DNA from: Torymus aiolomorphi
Taxonomy: Eukaryota; Arthropoda; Insecta; Hymenoptera; Torymidae
DNA length: 64,000 nt
Direction: 5' to 3'
Assembly: GCA_036365515.1 (NCBI GenBank)
Contig: CM070876.1
Coordinates: 38,959,195-39,023,194 of the forward strand
Position 1 is the stretch's first letter. The number at the start of each line of letters is the position of its first letter. The notes under the pieces are model-generated. The model worked only from the letters and a program-made list of their open reading frames with translations. It ran no database searches and was not told the origin of the DNA. This document shows, in pieces, positions 22,881-36,510 of this stretch. The position numbers were made by a program, and so were the translations under genes.

Positions 22881-23760
22881 GCACCAGGCGAAGCGTGGCA
22901 TCGGCACCAGACGACGAACACGTGTGTCGCGCACCAAAGACCTCCTCTCGAGGCAAAGCCGCGTTACACACCCAACCGAGGGCGAACCGAGTAAAGTGGA
23001 AATAGTATATAGTCTGCGGCTTCGGGAGACAGAGGGAGGAGAGAGAGAGAATAGAAGAGAGACACGGAGGAAGGCTAGTCTTTTGAGTCTCGCGCGAGAG
23101 CGTAAAAGTCTCATCGACTCGCGCACGTTACCGCCAGATGTCCTCGCGCCACACGACGAAAAACCATCGTCGTCGCCGCCACCGGCCGTAAAGGCGAAGA
23201 GTATGTGGGACAATGGCTCTTTTCCCGAAAAGCCGGAACCCAAACGAGCTGCGAACTGCGCGCAGATTAGGCACGCTTTCTCTCTCTCTCTCTCTTTCTC
23301 CTTTTTTTCGCACGTCCCGGCGCCGGGCAACGACCGCGCACGTCGTGTGCTCGTACGACGTTTTTATGTGTGACGCCGGCGGCAGTCGGTGAGAATCCTC
23401 CCGCGCGGCTCTCTCTCTCCCCGAAAAACAAATAGGAGTGTACACGAAGGCGCGGTCGCGCGCCGCGGCACGATGATGGGAGCGCAGCGAGGCAAGAAAA
23501 ATATTCGGCGCGAAGGAGTACTTATACACGGGCCTTGCCGGACGCGCGCGGACACGGCTGATGAATGGGACTCGTGGAAATGAAGATGTATATTCGTTCG
23601 TCCGAAGTCGTCCTCGTGTCGCATCCGCGCGTTATTTCCTTTGTCTCTTGTTTGCGCGAATAACACGCGACAGAGCGCGTATAGATAAGCGCACGCCCGC
23701 GCGGATCATTAGTTTTACAAATTGTTCTGGGACACACGATGATATCATAGCGATAAATTT
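22880..23760. other. CpG-rich island 6
   Basis: CG-rich with GA and CT tracts (about 23037-23053 and 23281-23295). Overlapping frames on both strands without domains. Confidence 0.45.
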
Positions 23761-24029
23761 TATCTATACTATCCTAACTTGCGCAACGATCGCCTCGTTA
23801 TATTAACTATATATTGTGTGTCTCGTGCAATATTGTTACGTAAACGTTATATATAATAAAACCAGCTTATTTGTAAAATGACGAACGAAAAAAAAGGAGT
23901 TGATAAAGTTAGTATACGATTTTACGACTAGCCTTTGCCGTTTATATTAAAAATCTATTCATCATTGAAAAATAGACAAAGAAAAGAATCAGACGAAATT
24001 TAAGCACCTAATTGATATGCGGCCCGCGG

Positions 24030-24760
24030 AAGACAGCCACTTCCTGAACAAGCCCGCGCGCTAAGACGAAACCTGCAGTTTATTATCTTTCCCAGGATTT
24101 TTATTGCTCTCGTTGCCAGTGAGCCATCCATTGTGCGCACGCGCGCGCGAGCGTTCTTCCTTCACTTTCGATGCATCATATACGCCTCGCGCGTCGTGAC
24201 GGCGCGCATTCACTCGAACGCCGTAAAAAGACAAACAGCTAAATCTAGCCGGGGCGCGAATCTCGGAAAAACGTATGACTAACGCGCGCATGCGAGCTGC
24301 CGTACATTATGTATTTTTTCCCTCTCTCCGGAGAGCGGTGGAATCGTGCGAGATGGCCAACGGCATTCCGCCAAGGCCGAAATCAACGACTATAACGTGT
24401 TATACCTATATACCCCCGCGAGACGGGGAGGGAGAGCGAAAAAGTGGGCGTGCATTGTGGCTGCAGGCGTCGAGCCGCCGATATTGTTTATCGCGAAGAC
24501 AAAAGAGCTTCCGCGCCGGCGCGCGGCCGTGGCTATAGGTTTATGTACGGGTATATAGGTAGAGGCCGCCGCCGGGCTTTATACAATATACATGCGCGAA
24601 ATAAAGTCGCGCGATCGCCGATAACGGTTATCGAGCAACGCGTCACCCGCCGCGCACGCCCAGGCCCGTACGTTTCTTTTTTCTCTTTTCGTCGCCACCT
24701 ATGCACAGCTGCGCATCTCTCTGCACTGCAGCTGGTGACTTTTTTTCCCCCTTTCCTATA
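24030..24760. other. CpG-rich island 7
   Basis: CG-rich block, flanked by AT-rich DNA. Frames at 24275-24767 are low in hydrophobic residues and match nothing known. Confidence 0.45.
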
Positions 24761-24769
24761 TTCATAGAT

Positions 24770-25930
24770 ATCTCACATTTGCGAGGAAGCACATATTCCG
24801 TGGCGGGTTTAAATATGCAAAAAAAATCATTAGAAGCCTTTCAATATACGCTCGCCTACGAGAAGGTAAATTTTAATTAAGGGTATTAACGCGAAAGCAC
24901 TGTGAGGTTTTTTTTCTATACGAAACCGAGTTATAATGAAAAAGATTAATGAAAATTTTTAACGGAAAATTATAAATTATAAAGTGGCATAGAACAAATA
25001 TTGGATATTATTCAATCAAATATACAGTTTTTCGCGTTCTTTTAAAAAACCTTCATTTTAAAAAGTTTAATTAACGAAAAGGAAATATAAAACGAATCTA
25101 TAAAAACTTTTTAATTAAACGTCAATATTTCGTGACAAAAAATATTATTCGATAAAATGTAGTTATAAATTCTTTGTTCGTTATTTAAGTTTAAAACGAC
25201 ATGTTTCAGTTTAGTCTTCTACATGATTTTCACATAAAATTTTTAGCTTTTGAAATAACGTAATATTTACATTGATTGGTATTGTCAATATCGCAAAACA
25301 AGATATCAAAGAATAATATATAATTTATCGGTCTCCCGGAACATTCGTTAAGCATGAAACCGTAACGAATGGAATCGGCGTTACGTAATATTTCGAAAAA
25401 GAAGAAGAGAAGCAATAAAAGTGATTTCCAAGGAATGTAAAAGAGCTCGTTATAAGCGATAATTTGAGTTTCAGGCTCGTTTTAACGAAGTACGATTATT
25501 TATCGGCGCCATAAAAACATGCGGTCCAACGGTCCCCATATTCCCCGAAAAAGCAAATATCACTCGTGTTCACGCAACATCATCATCGCTTGCGAAAACA
25601 TACGGGACAAAAGAGAGCCCAAAAACCACAAAACCCACAAGACTTTTCACCGTCCAGGTATCCAATCAGGATCTCACGCCTATAGCCCATAAACCGTCGA
25701 CCTTTAAGGCCGAATGCTTCTGCGGTTAGATGAGAGATCCTATAAAGCAGCTTCTCCGGTATAGATCGCTTGTTTTCGAAAGAGGCCCGTAAAGGATTAG
25801 AGAAAACAAGCCTCTCGGGAAAGCCATAAGAGGCAAAGAGACGAACAAACACACACGGAGAGGATGCTTCGAGAGGCAAACCGGTTCGAACGCCATAGCC
25901 ACAGAGCCCGAATTGGGAATGCGAGCTGGC
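24770..25930. other. AT-rich stretch running into moderate GC, no gene seen
   Basis: A 98-codon minus frame at 25583-25879 has no recognisable domain. No other signal noticed. Confidence 0.4.
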
Positions 25931-25936
25931 CTTTTC

Positions 25937-26768
<832 letters not shown>

Positions 26769-26772
26769 TTAA

Positions 26773-26972
26773 CGTGATGCGATACCCATGCTATTACTCA
26801 AAATTGGGTTCCCGTTTTTCTCATTCAATTTTTATTTTTGAGAAAAAACTCTTTGATACGTTGTAGTTCTTTATTAAACTTAAAACGTGTCAGAGTTTTT
26901 TTCTTAAAAATAAAAATTGAATGAGAAAAACGGGAACCCAATTTTGAGTAATAGCGTGGGTTTCGCATCACC
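26773..26972. mobile_element. 200-bp TTAA-flanked foldback MITE
   Basis: TTAA lies at 26769-26772 and 26973-26976. The arms (about 75 bases each) are nearly exact inverted copies, including CAAAATTGGGTTCCCGTTTT. The outermost base differs between ends (CGTGATGCG and GGTGATGCG). TTAA targets occur in piggyBac and Kolobok superfamilies; which one applies here is open. Confidence 0.75.
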
Positions 26973-26976
26973 TTAA

Positions 26977-27480
26977 ATGAAATTTCATGTATTTATTTAT
27001 ATAGCGAGATTTATTTCAACAAATTGGAATAAATTAACTTACTTTTGATTAGCCTACAAAATATGAAATATCAATATGCACTGTAATCGAATAAGACCTC
27101 CCCTCAATAACCCCGATAAAAAAATCTTTTTGGGAAAGTTTGGATGAACTTTCGAAAAACTTTTGCAATGAAACTACCCCGAACTTAAACGTTTCTTAAA
27201 CTATTTTCAAATACTAGAAATCGATGAAATTGGGCATTTTTCCCAGACAAACCATTATTACACGGGAAGTGCGAAAATATATCATAAAATAATTCTCAGA
27301 AATAAATCATTTAATTTCCACTTCACACTAAAGCTGTCCATATATGGACACATAGCAAGAAGGCGCTCGATGCCAATGATTACAATATTTAAACAGAACT
27401 GGGAATAAAATTAAAATCAGCAGGAGAGTTGAATATGTAATAAAAGAGACGAAATGAAAAAAGGGGGAATAAAAGCAAGA
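26977..27480. other. AT-rich stretch, no gene seen
   Basis: AT-rich DNA. No gene or repeat noticed. Confidence 0.45.
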
Positions 27481-28100
27481 GGCAGTGCCGCGCTCGCATC
27501 CGCGGCATTGAATTACCCTTTCGAGGGGAAAAGTGGCGTATACGAGGCTTTACGTAATTATTGCGCTCCACATAAGAGTGCGTATATATATACATGCCGC
27601 GAATGTAAACGCGTCGAACGTGAATGTAAATATGCGCTCTCGCCCCCTCTACTGCTTTATCGTCGTCTCGCTCGCGCCTCGGGCCACATAATTGAAGTCG
27701 TGCATTAAAGGTCAACTTTAAGGATGTGCCTCTCTTTCTCTCCTGCCGCTGCTGCTGCTACTACTTAAAGCCCTAATTATCTCTCCGGGGATTAATAAGT
27801 ATAACGACACAGTAGGCAAGTTCATATATGCGTGCAACTATCACGGCTCGCTTGTCTCATTTGATTCTCGAGCGGTGGGAACGTCCTGCTTCTTCTTCTT
27901 CTTCTTCTTCCTCGCATAAGACCTCCTCGTCGTGTTGTCTCCCTCTCTTTCCTTTAGAGTACTGTACACCTTGCCGAGTTTCGCCGTCTCTCTCTGTTTG
28001 TCTGTCTGCGACTTCCTTACGCTATTCGCGCGCGTTACTGTTTTCACCCCGGCAAAAACTCGCGTTAAAAATAGTAATAAGTAAGAGAAACACGCTTTGA
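27480..28100. other. CpG-rich island 8
   Basis: CG- and CT-rich DNA with a (CTT)n tract at about 27889-27912. No recognisable protein. Confidence 0.45.
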
Positions 28101-28780
28101 TAAAATCTGAGCTTCGCTTTACTGTGTTAGTCTTGCAATTAGTCCCGGGGTTAACGACTGCGATGGCTGAGCCTTGTTACTTTTATGAGAATCTATTAAT
28201 ACAAAATGGACTGGCGTCACGGCTAAATAAAATGCGCGTAATGAAACAAATCATGACAGAACAATCTCTTCCGCTAACGGATAATTATTGTAGTCACGGG
28301 TACTAATGCACCGCGCTTAGATAAGCATGCTGTTATAGGATTGCGGTCCATATTGTCCTCGTAATCTATTTGCTCCTGACCTCCAACACTCGCACAATCG
28401 AAGTTTGTGCTGTACACAGTATGGATTCGTACTCTGTTAACTGAAGTCTCACTTTATTCAAAACTCAAATAGTGGCTGCTATACATTACATAATAAAATG
28501 ACATTTAATAATTGAAGAAACTCCTACCTTATTTGCTTTCGTAATTCGCATATCCGATAATTTACGATAGAAATGCTGCTCATTACTTTCAATTACATAT
28601 TATAGAAAAAAATATTCCAACATTTGCTCGCTGCAGCATCAAGATATTGAAAATTACAAGGCTTTCCAGTCCACTAAATTTAACTTGCGGCGCCGGATTT
28701 ATTAGATTTTTTTTATATAGATTTTTTAGGGTTGCGATAAATTTTTTCCAGGTTTACTCCCCATCGCACACCTTTCTCCG
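28100..28780. other. Intergenic DNA, no gene seen
   Basis: A 69-codon plus frame (28097-28306) has no domain, and I do not call it a gene. Confidence 0.4.
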
Positions 28781-29480
28781 CGGGCAGCTTTCTCTCTTCT
28801 CTCATTACACGCGCATCTTTCATCCTCGACAATTTCCCTCTGCTCCACTCTACTTCTCCAGCACTCCGCACTCGACTACCTACTCTCTTTTCCTTCTTAT
28901 ACTCTCGTCACACGTGACGTTCAGCGCTTTCCCTCAAGACACACGATACGACGCGCACGGCCGCCGCCCTTAAAGTCCTCCTCTCGCGCGGCGTATTTCA
29001 TCGTCTCCGGTTCTCTCTCGTTTCTTTCTCTTTCTTTCTCGCGGCGCGCGCGAACTTTTCCTTTATCCACAGTGAGAAAGAGAGGAGAGAGGGCCACATC
29101 GTTGCGCAGACAATAAACCGCGCTTTTTTCGAATGTATAAGACTTTTTCGCGCTCTCTCGGGCGGAAGGAGGCAACCGCTATTTTTTCTCTTCGTCATCG
29201 TCGTCTTTGGCTTTGTGTCTGCGTCGCGGGGATGAAATTATATCGGAAGAGAGCCAAGGGGACGAGGAAAAATATTATACGCACGGGAGGCACGCGATGT
29301 TCATTAAACGCGCGGCGATATTCGGTATTTTCATCGGGGGCGGAAGCGCGCGTTGGAGTGCGCAAGCACACGATGTTTATAACGACGATGCGCCGGTATC
29401 ATTAGCGCCTCTGTTCGCCGCCTCTGGCCCTCGCTCGCTCGCTCGCTTGTTCTTTCGCTTTATTAAATGAGGAAGTCGTT
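28780..29480. other. CpG-rich island 9
   Basis: CG- and CT-rich DNA with overlapping frames on both strands. No recognisable protein. Confidence 0.45.
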
Positions 29481-30200
29481 GGAGATGGAAAATAAAAGTG
29501 ATGGTGTAAGCAGATACAGTGCCCGGAGAATGGATAGTTGAGATAAACCTAGGGAGAGCTGCTTCGAGAATACTTTTGCTTTATTATCTGCGCAGATGAC
29601 ACGGCATTGTTAGGTTTATTAATTATTAAGGGCTTGCACGATGGGAGTCTGATCTAAAGAGTTCTGGTAATTATTTGTTATTACACTTCGTTTGAATCAG
29701 ATAAGATGGATAAGATTGATTATGAAAATGAAGAATGAAAAGTAAGAATTATGGATGAATGTCATTTTGATAAATAACCTTATATATAGGCAGTAAAAAT
29801 CGCTAATCAAAAAAATCCTAGAAGGAGAATAATTTTATGTCAAGTTTTATTATATCGTTGCGTTCAAAACCATATTATTTCCTTCGTCGTTTGAAAACAG
29901 CTCTAGAAAATGTATAGAAAGAGAGATGGGTAGTTTAGGCCTCTTTCAACATCACTGTAAAAGCACGAAGTAGCAATAAATTAAGTTAACAAAAAGAATA
30001 CGCCACAAAAGTATTTTCTTTTGGCATAAAAAAGATTGCATTCAAACATACTTTGAATACAGAGAAATTTCCTCTACAGTCAAACAGAGAGAACATTGAT
30101 GCCTATACGTAAGAAAATATCGTCTTTGGTTCAAAGTATCACATTTGACTCAAAAATTTTTCTTTTTGGAGTTTAACAATAAATATCTAAGCTATCAAGA
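29480..30200. other. AT-rich stretch, no gene seen
   Basis: AT-rich; nothing noticed. Confidence 0.45.
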
Positions 30201-30830
30201 AGAAAAACACTGTGTGTGTGGGCGTAGTAACCGCTCCAAACCCTAATCCCCTAACTACTTACGGAATAAAACGAGGTACTTTCATAGAACGCCCGAGGAA
30301 AAGAAGGGGCTATAGTAGTTGCGTGGGCGAAGAACGAACGACACTGTCCTCGGCGTCGGGCATCTTTTTTATCCGCTCAATGAAAGCCGGAATTACGAAA
30401 AGAAGTATACCAGCGCGTTTTCCTCTGTATTATCCGTCCGGTCTATAATGCGCTCCTCCAACCGACGATAAATTAATCAAGTTTTGAAATTTATCTGCGG
30501 CTTTATAAGATTCATGAAGAAACAGCGTCGACGCGTAGGTCGCGTGTGCACACACGCACACATGCTTTTTTCTTGTGTATGTACACCTCCCTTTCCTCGC
30601 ACACTCCCCCCTCGGCTTTTTTTAGTCCCCCAGCCACTTGTCTTTTGCACAACCACGACGACGACGAAGAACCTCTCACATTCTTTTCGGCGTGGGACGA
30701 TTAACGGGGCGAACGGAAGTCAATCAAAACGCCTTTTCATGCACGCGGACGCGCTTGCAGCGACACGAGCTAGGGCGTCGTCGATTGCTCAACCCGTTCG
30801 GTATTATATATAAGCTCGGTATGTATGCGC
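30200..30830. other. CpG-rich island 10
   Basis: Moderately CG-rich, with no recognisable protein in its frames. Confidence 0.4.
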
Positions 30831-31320
30831 AATTTTGAAACACATATTTCGAATATTTACTGAATGATCGACAAGCTCGCGTCGCCGAACTTAAATCGTA
30901 TTTAAATTACTTTCGGATAAAGGTGTGTACAGGGGCGCAATTTCATTTTTGGGGACGATTATTGAACGCTCGTAAAATCAATACCTGACAGAGGCGCGGC
31001 CATTTTTTTTTTCTCGATTTAACTTTTAAAATTAAATATTTTTACATGGCGTTTTAAGATTGTAGGAAGGTTGTACGAAAAAATTGATCAAAAATATTTA
31101 AACCATTTATTGCCAGAAACGTTTTCATTATTCTTCGGTTATTTTTATAATTACAATTGAAAACAAAAAATATTAAGCGTATCTTTAAATATTGCGTTTA
31201 ATATAATTTAATATATAAAACCATAATATTGTTCGTTATCCAAGAATCGTTTACATTGTACTTTCTTAAACAGTTGAACATAGCATTGTCCTGCCGCACG
31301 TATATTTTTAAGCCCGCCCA
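30830..31320. other. AT-rich stretch, no gene seen
   Basis: AT-rich; nothing noticed. Confidence 0.45.
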
Positions 31321-31752
31321 TTTAAGCTCGTCGAAATCACATTGAACTTGGCAGCGCAAAAATTTCGCGAGATATCAAATATCGCGTTCGCCTTTTTTAA
31401 AACAGCGCGGCTTACGCTCGCGACTCTCCTCCTCCCGGCAATATAAATCAAGCTTAAGGACTCCGAATTTGCATAAGCCCATCAACGAGCCTATGCACAA
31501 TGCCGCGCGTACATTTAACTTTCGTGCGCCTTTTATATTGTTCCTCGTCGAACGGAGGGGGAGAAAATGAGTCTCCTTGAGCCATCTTCGCGGCTCGCCC
31601 GAGCGAAAACACCGGCGGCGCCTGCGATCACCTTTCAATTATTATGAGGCGTCGAGGTATGAAAGGACGCGATAAGAGGGCAGAGGAGAAACGGTGTCCT
31701 TAATAAGTCAAAACGCGAGCTATTTGAAAACGGTCGCATTGCGTCACGCACC

Positions 31753-31820
<68 letters not shown>

Positions 31821-32060
31821 AAGTACGCGGGTATGCGCCACCTGTGAAAAAAAAAAGAAAGTCGGAGAGCGTCCCAAAGAAGGCGCGATTTACGTCAATC
31901 ATCGCGGAACGCGTTATACTCTCGCGGGGCTTGCGTAACAAATCAAATAACAAGTTCGTCTCTTTCGCTCCCTCTGTCTCTCCTTCGTGCGTATTTACAT
32001 AACACGCGCTAAAAACTTATCTCTCGACATTGGCGCACCGCTGCTTAAGGCTTAGTTGGG
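31320..32060. other. CpG-rich island 11
   Basis: CG-rich DNA holding the (CG)n(TG)n run at 31754-31818. No recognisable protein. Confidence 0.45.
31754..31818 (+). repeat. (CG)n(TG)n microsatellite
   Basis: Alternating GC for about 14 bases, then TG for about 50. Alternating purine-pyrimidine DNA of this kind is prone to the Z form. Confidence 0.9.
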
Positions 32061-32660
32061 ATAAAATTAGCGAATCCCCGAGGACATTCATTGCGACGGA
32101 TATCTCAAACAAAGTAACGGATTATCCTTAAAATTGCTAATATTTTACGTGCGTAGGTGTTATGTGGTGAGTGTTTAGCAATCAACGAGTTTATTTGAAA
32201 TTAAATTATCATACCAAGGTATGAAACAAATATGAATTTTTCTTTTTACTGTCATCTAAACATCTGTTAAACTATATATTTCAAATGTTAAATTATTATT
32301 TTCATCATTGGAAATGATTGTATACTTCTATAAACCTGTAGTTTCACAACATGAACTCATAAAATTTAAGATATTTATACACTGAGAGAAAAATATTCTT
32401 GCCGTAAATATATATGTTAACTATTAACATAGTATATTGGATTTTGGAGCAATGATATATATTTTAATATGTATATGCGCTATAGGTGTGGTAAGTATAC
32501 GAGCATACGTGAGCCAAATAGCTGTATATGTTAATAGTTAACATATGGCTAGTTCTCACAAGTATACCGTCGTTTGGTGATGATAATAGTATTTATAATT
32601 AAAAATTTGCATGTTTCAGCATCGAAAAATTAAATACTACACAATGAATGTTGAAACAGC

Positions 32661-32666
32661 TTTATT
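32661..32666 (-). terminator. Polyadenylation signal AATAAA for the SAM-like gene
   Basis: A minus-strand AATAAA lies about 100 bases downstream of the possible third exon start and 160 bases after the exon 2 stop. In AT-rich DNA this hexamer is common by chance, so it only adds weight to the gene model. Confidence 0.4.
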
Positions 32667-32826
32667 TTTAATATAATATTTTATAATATTATGTAACATA
32701 TTAAAAAAACTCTATTTCTAACTCCAGTTTCCTCAGCTTGAAAATGGATGATTTCCTCCTTAGTTGAAATCTAATAAATAAAAGTTCAATTAATACAATG
32801 ATATGGTAATGAATTATTAAAATAAT

Positions 32827-33204
32827 CTAAAAAACATTTACACTTTTACACATTCGTTTTAATTTCAGTCTCACACCAAGCACAGGGAATAAATCTTTGA
32901 AATCTTGAGGATTTTGAATTAGTTCTTCTAAGGTATCAAAATCAGTGATGTTATTTTCTGTATGAATGTAATAAAGTATAGTATTAGGGAATATAGTTTA
33001 ATAATATGATAAAGGATAAGTGGAAAATACAGTTTTGCAATATAATCAAGGATATTATTAAGAAATGTAGTTTGAGGTTAGAAAGACTAGTAAATTTACT
33101 CAGCGCCACATACTTAGTGTTTTGTAAAAATATATTTTATTACACTTACCTTTTAATATCTCTCCGCATTCTTCAAGTTTCCAAATCTTCAGAATTACTT
33201 CCAT
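32827..33204 (-). CDS. Small two- or three-exon gene for a SAM-like domain protein
   Basis: Exon 1 is 33204-33150, from an ATG to AAAG followed by a perfect GTAAGT donor. Exon 2 starts at 32957 after TTCATACAG. Joining them in frame gives a 61-residue protein ending in TAG at 32827. The order L5..W8.LEE, LKENNIT (17-23), L28EEL, F38KDLFP, then G46VRLKLK (46-52) fits a sterile alpha motif (SAM) domain, whose last helix typically starts G-x-RLK. SAM domains bind proteins or RNA. A third exon is possible: donor GTAAAT at 32841 and acceptor TTTATTAG before 32770 give a 70-bp intron and a 29-codon tail. AATAAA lies downstream (32661-32666, minus). The gene lies entirely inside a TA-flanked transposon. 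The domain call rests on pattern reading; expression is unproven. Confidence 0.6.
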
Positions 33205-33596
33205 ATTGAAGAAAACGACTACACGATGAAAACCACAAATCCGCAGTCACTCCTAAATTGATGCAGAGAGCCATCAGCCAAAAGGCGGGAAGCCGGTAAA
33301 ACGTGATGCCGATGATGCCGGAACTGGATGCCCTCTACAGGCAATATTACGCATGATCACCGTAAACGTCATATGTTAACTATATTAACATATGAGCGTA
33401 TATTACATACAATCCATTTCGATTAGGATAAAAAATATATTGATAAACATAAAACTATTACATGATATAAGTTAATATATTGCGAATATTTGATCCTATC
33501 ATATATATAGATTAACAATAAGAATATTTTTCTCTCAGTGTATCGAAATATTATTGCAACGTTACACAAAAATCCCAGTAGCATATAAGCAGTAAG

Positions 33597-34150
33597 CTAC
33601 AACGATTTGCAAATATCCGCACGTAAGAGAGAACGAAATAGAGATGACATAAGAGCGATACTGTACGTCAGAGCGCTGTCGTCGCGCAAATATCTATATA
33701 ATACACACGTGTATATCGCGAAAACGCGAGATCGAAGACACAGGCCCGCACGTGTAAACAGGCGTGGCCGAACGAGCGAGAAAGGTGACAAGCGGCCCGC
33801 GAGAAAGAGCGAGAGAGGAATAAGTAAGTAGCTGTAAGGTTAAGTGGAAAGCCTTTAAAGCGAGAGATACGCTCGCGGGTGGATATCTATAGGTACAGGG
33901 AGGCGCGTTCGATCGCCGGGGCATCAGTGCTGTATCTTTCTTGAGCGCAGGCCGAGAGAGCGAGCCGTTAAGGCCTTTAAGTTAATTATCACCGCGCGTA
34001 CTGCAGCCATCCAGCACGACGACGGTGACGCTCTGTGACGTCGCCTTTAATTCGCTTTGTTAAATGGCCGGTTCGCATCGATTACGCGCGCGATCTTCGT
34101 ATAGCTGCAGCACGATCAGCCTTCCAGAGGCAGGCGTCGACGGGCGCGAG
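33597..34150. other. CpG-rich island 12
   Basis: CG-rich block just right of the SAM-gene transposon. No recognisable protein. Confidence 0.45.
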
Positions 34151-35250
34151 CTGCTAACGATAGACTAAGTAATCACTTTTTCTCATACGGCTCTTTTTTG
34201 CACGCCAGGCGTTTTTAGCGTCTGCCATATATTAATGGTCAATAATTTTTTCTGCCTGCGTGACAATCGAGCCTGTCGTGTCTGTTGTTATCATCGACGA
34301 TGGTCTCTTGAAAATAACTAAATAGTGTCTAGTTGTTCGTTAAAGTGCATCTATACATCGATAAAAGACAATAGATTCGCGTGAAAGTAATTTAAAAACA
34401 AAGACACGTAAGTAGCTTTCGTTTTCAGAAGAATCGTCTCTTGAATTTGCATAACCGGGTTGCAATCGCCAAGTCACTGACATTTTTGCTACTCCAATTA
34501 TGGTTCTCTTTGCTTTCAGAATTTATGGACACGTCGATAAGTGACAGAATACCAATCGTAAAAAGATTGTGTAAATTAGCTGCGAGTAGCTTTACAGTCC
34601 AATGGTTCATTACAAAACGCGGCGGGGAATGCATTTCGAAATTTGAAATTCAACTGCACATATATGATGGATACCTAAATTGGATTAGCTCATGATATTA
34701 TTCAATTGTTTCAGATTCGTAGCAAACTTTAAATGCAAGTCGTGCAATATTAAACGCCCCCGGTTAGATAATGAAAGTATTATATTACCTGATTAATTAT
34801 TGCAAATGCATAGCCATTCATCAAAAATGTTAAAATAATTCAATAGACGGAAAAAGAGTCGTAGAGTTTTTCAAATACCGTTTTGCATCCGTTGTAATTT
34901 AAATTGAATCTATAGGACCTATATAGTGTAAATTTTAATGCGCCAATAATGCGTGAATAAGTAAGTTACATTAACCTCTTGTTGCACTTTCTTACCTAAT
35001 ACATGTTTGAAAGGCATCGTACGACTCTAAAAAAAAAAAAAAATACATACGACATAAAGATTTCAAATTTTAAAAGTTTTCTGCATTACCGACTTTATGC
35101 ATACTCGATATTCAAACATTTTATATTCCAATTTATAAAGTTCCAAAACAGATTTTCAAAAGCTAAACGTCTTTGCGAAATAATTTGTATTTCCAGTGTA
35201 TCGATAAAGTGTTCCAAAAATACATGAAACATTACGTATAGAAAATATAA
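34150..35250. other. AT-rich stretch, no gene seen
   Basis: Short overlapping frames at 34425-34695 and 35003-35227 have no domain. Confidence 0.45.
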
Positions 35251-35615
35251 GGTTCGCCTTGTAATTGCATGTGACGCAAGGCGCCATCGTCAAGTGCATT
35301 TTACACGAAAAAACAGCTTTCGTAACTTTGATCTCGCGTCTTTCACGATTCCACGAAACCTCACGCGCAACGCACCCCATTAAAAGGCCAAAGTGCCGAT
35401 ATTACACATTCGTCGTCGGCTTTTTGAAGTGACCGAACGCACTGCACTCTTTTTTCAAAGACACGTAAAACCGACTCCTTTCTTCCTTTCTCTCTTTCTC
35501 ACGCCCCCGCGGTATAAGGTTACGAACCCCACGCGGAAAGACGGGGTCTACTATAGGTATATGCTATAGGCGGCGCGCACCGTACGCGTGTATAATATGC
35601 GTCCCGTGTCGCGCG

Positions 35616-35655
<40 letters not shown>

Positions 35656-35782
35656 GCGTGTGCATGCGTGTATGGTGGTATATAGGCTGCTTGGCGAAAA
35701 CCCGCTCTCCGCTCTCCCGGCGCCGCATTCCACGAATCGCCGATTCTAAAGAAGAAACCTGCGGGACGGCCAGCGAGCGAGC

Positions 35783-35817
<35 letters not shown>

Positions 35818-36510
35818 CCGGGTATACACCCACGCGGCCACAGCCGCCGTCGCCACTTGGACCGCGTGCAGGCGACACGGCGACAGCAGCAGCAGCAGCC
35901 ACTGCTCGATTTTCTCGGAAGCGTGGGCGAGCCGGCTCGCGCGCACCACACACACATATATCTGCACTTGCGTCGATGGGTTTTAAAAAATGTCTAGCCT
36001 GCCGGTAATTACTGCGGCTTGATTTTCTTTTTTTTCTATTAAAAAAACCTAAAAGAGCCGACGTTTGAAAATACACGCTACACTGTACCTGCGTGCAACG
36101 ACGAGGGGACTTGAGGAGAGCGCGCTTTTCTCATGGGGAAAATCGTGCTGCCCCCGCCCTCAGATATATACGCGACGAGCGTGTAATTATGAAAACACAC
36201 TGCGCACTTCGCGGCTTTCAGCAGCAGCAGCAGCAGCCCCTATACTCGAGGTGCGTTTATTATGCGCTCTTTTTTTCTCGCCGCGCTGAAATAATGAATT
36301 TACGCGTTAATTGCGCGCTCGTGAGTTTGTCATGTGCAGCGTGTGTGTGTACGCGCGCGCCCAAGTTTTAATTAAGTTCGCCGCCGGTACCGGGGAAGCA
36401 TTCCATCGATACGGTCGGCGCGTTGTTCCATTATTCCATTGACGATTATCAAGCGCGCCGCGCCATCGCCGAACTCGACTCGTTTAGAGTTTGAATGGTT
36501 CGGAAGATAT
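35250..36510. other. CpG-rich island 13
   Basis: CG-rich DNA with a (CT)n run (35618-35652) and a (GA)n run (35787-35814) about 135 bases apart, which could pair as a hairpin, and a CAG-type run near 35885-35899. Frames of up to 170 codons in several phases are shaped by these repeats. Confidence 0.5.

Larger units (their letters stand above)
32380..33540. mobile_element. 1.16-kb CACTGAG element carrying a spliced SAM-like gene
   Basis: The ends are CACTGAGAGAAAAATATTCTT and its reverse complement (about 22 bp), each flanked by TA. Subterminal GTTAAC/ATTAACATA motifs are shared with the 48043 and 60733 elements. The internal part contains no transposase. Instead it holds a small minus-strand gene with two or three exons and a polyadenylation signal (see 32827-33204). 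The element looks like a non-autonomous transposon with a cargo gene. Confidence 0.8.

Noticed and set aside
35564..36076. 170-codon minus frame in CpG island 13
   Set aside because: Built on GA and CT tracts, with Arg-Glu and Ser-Leu runs; no real protein signal.
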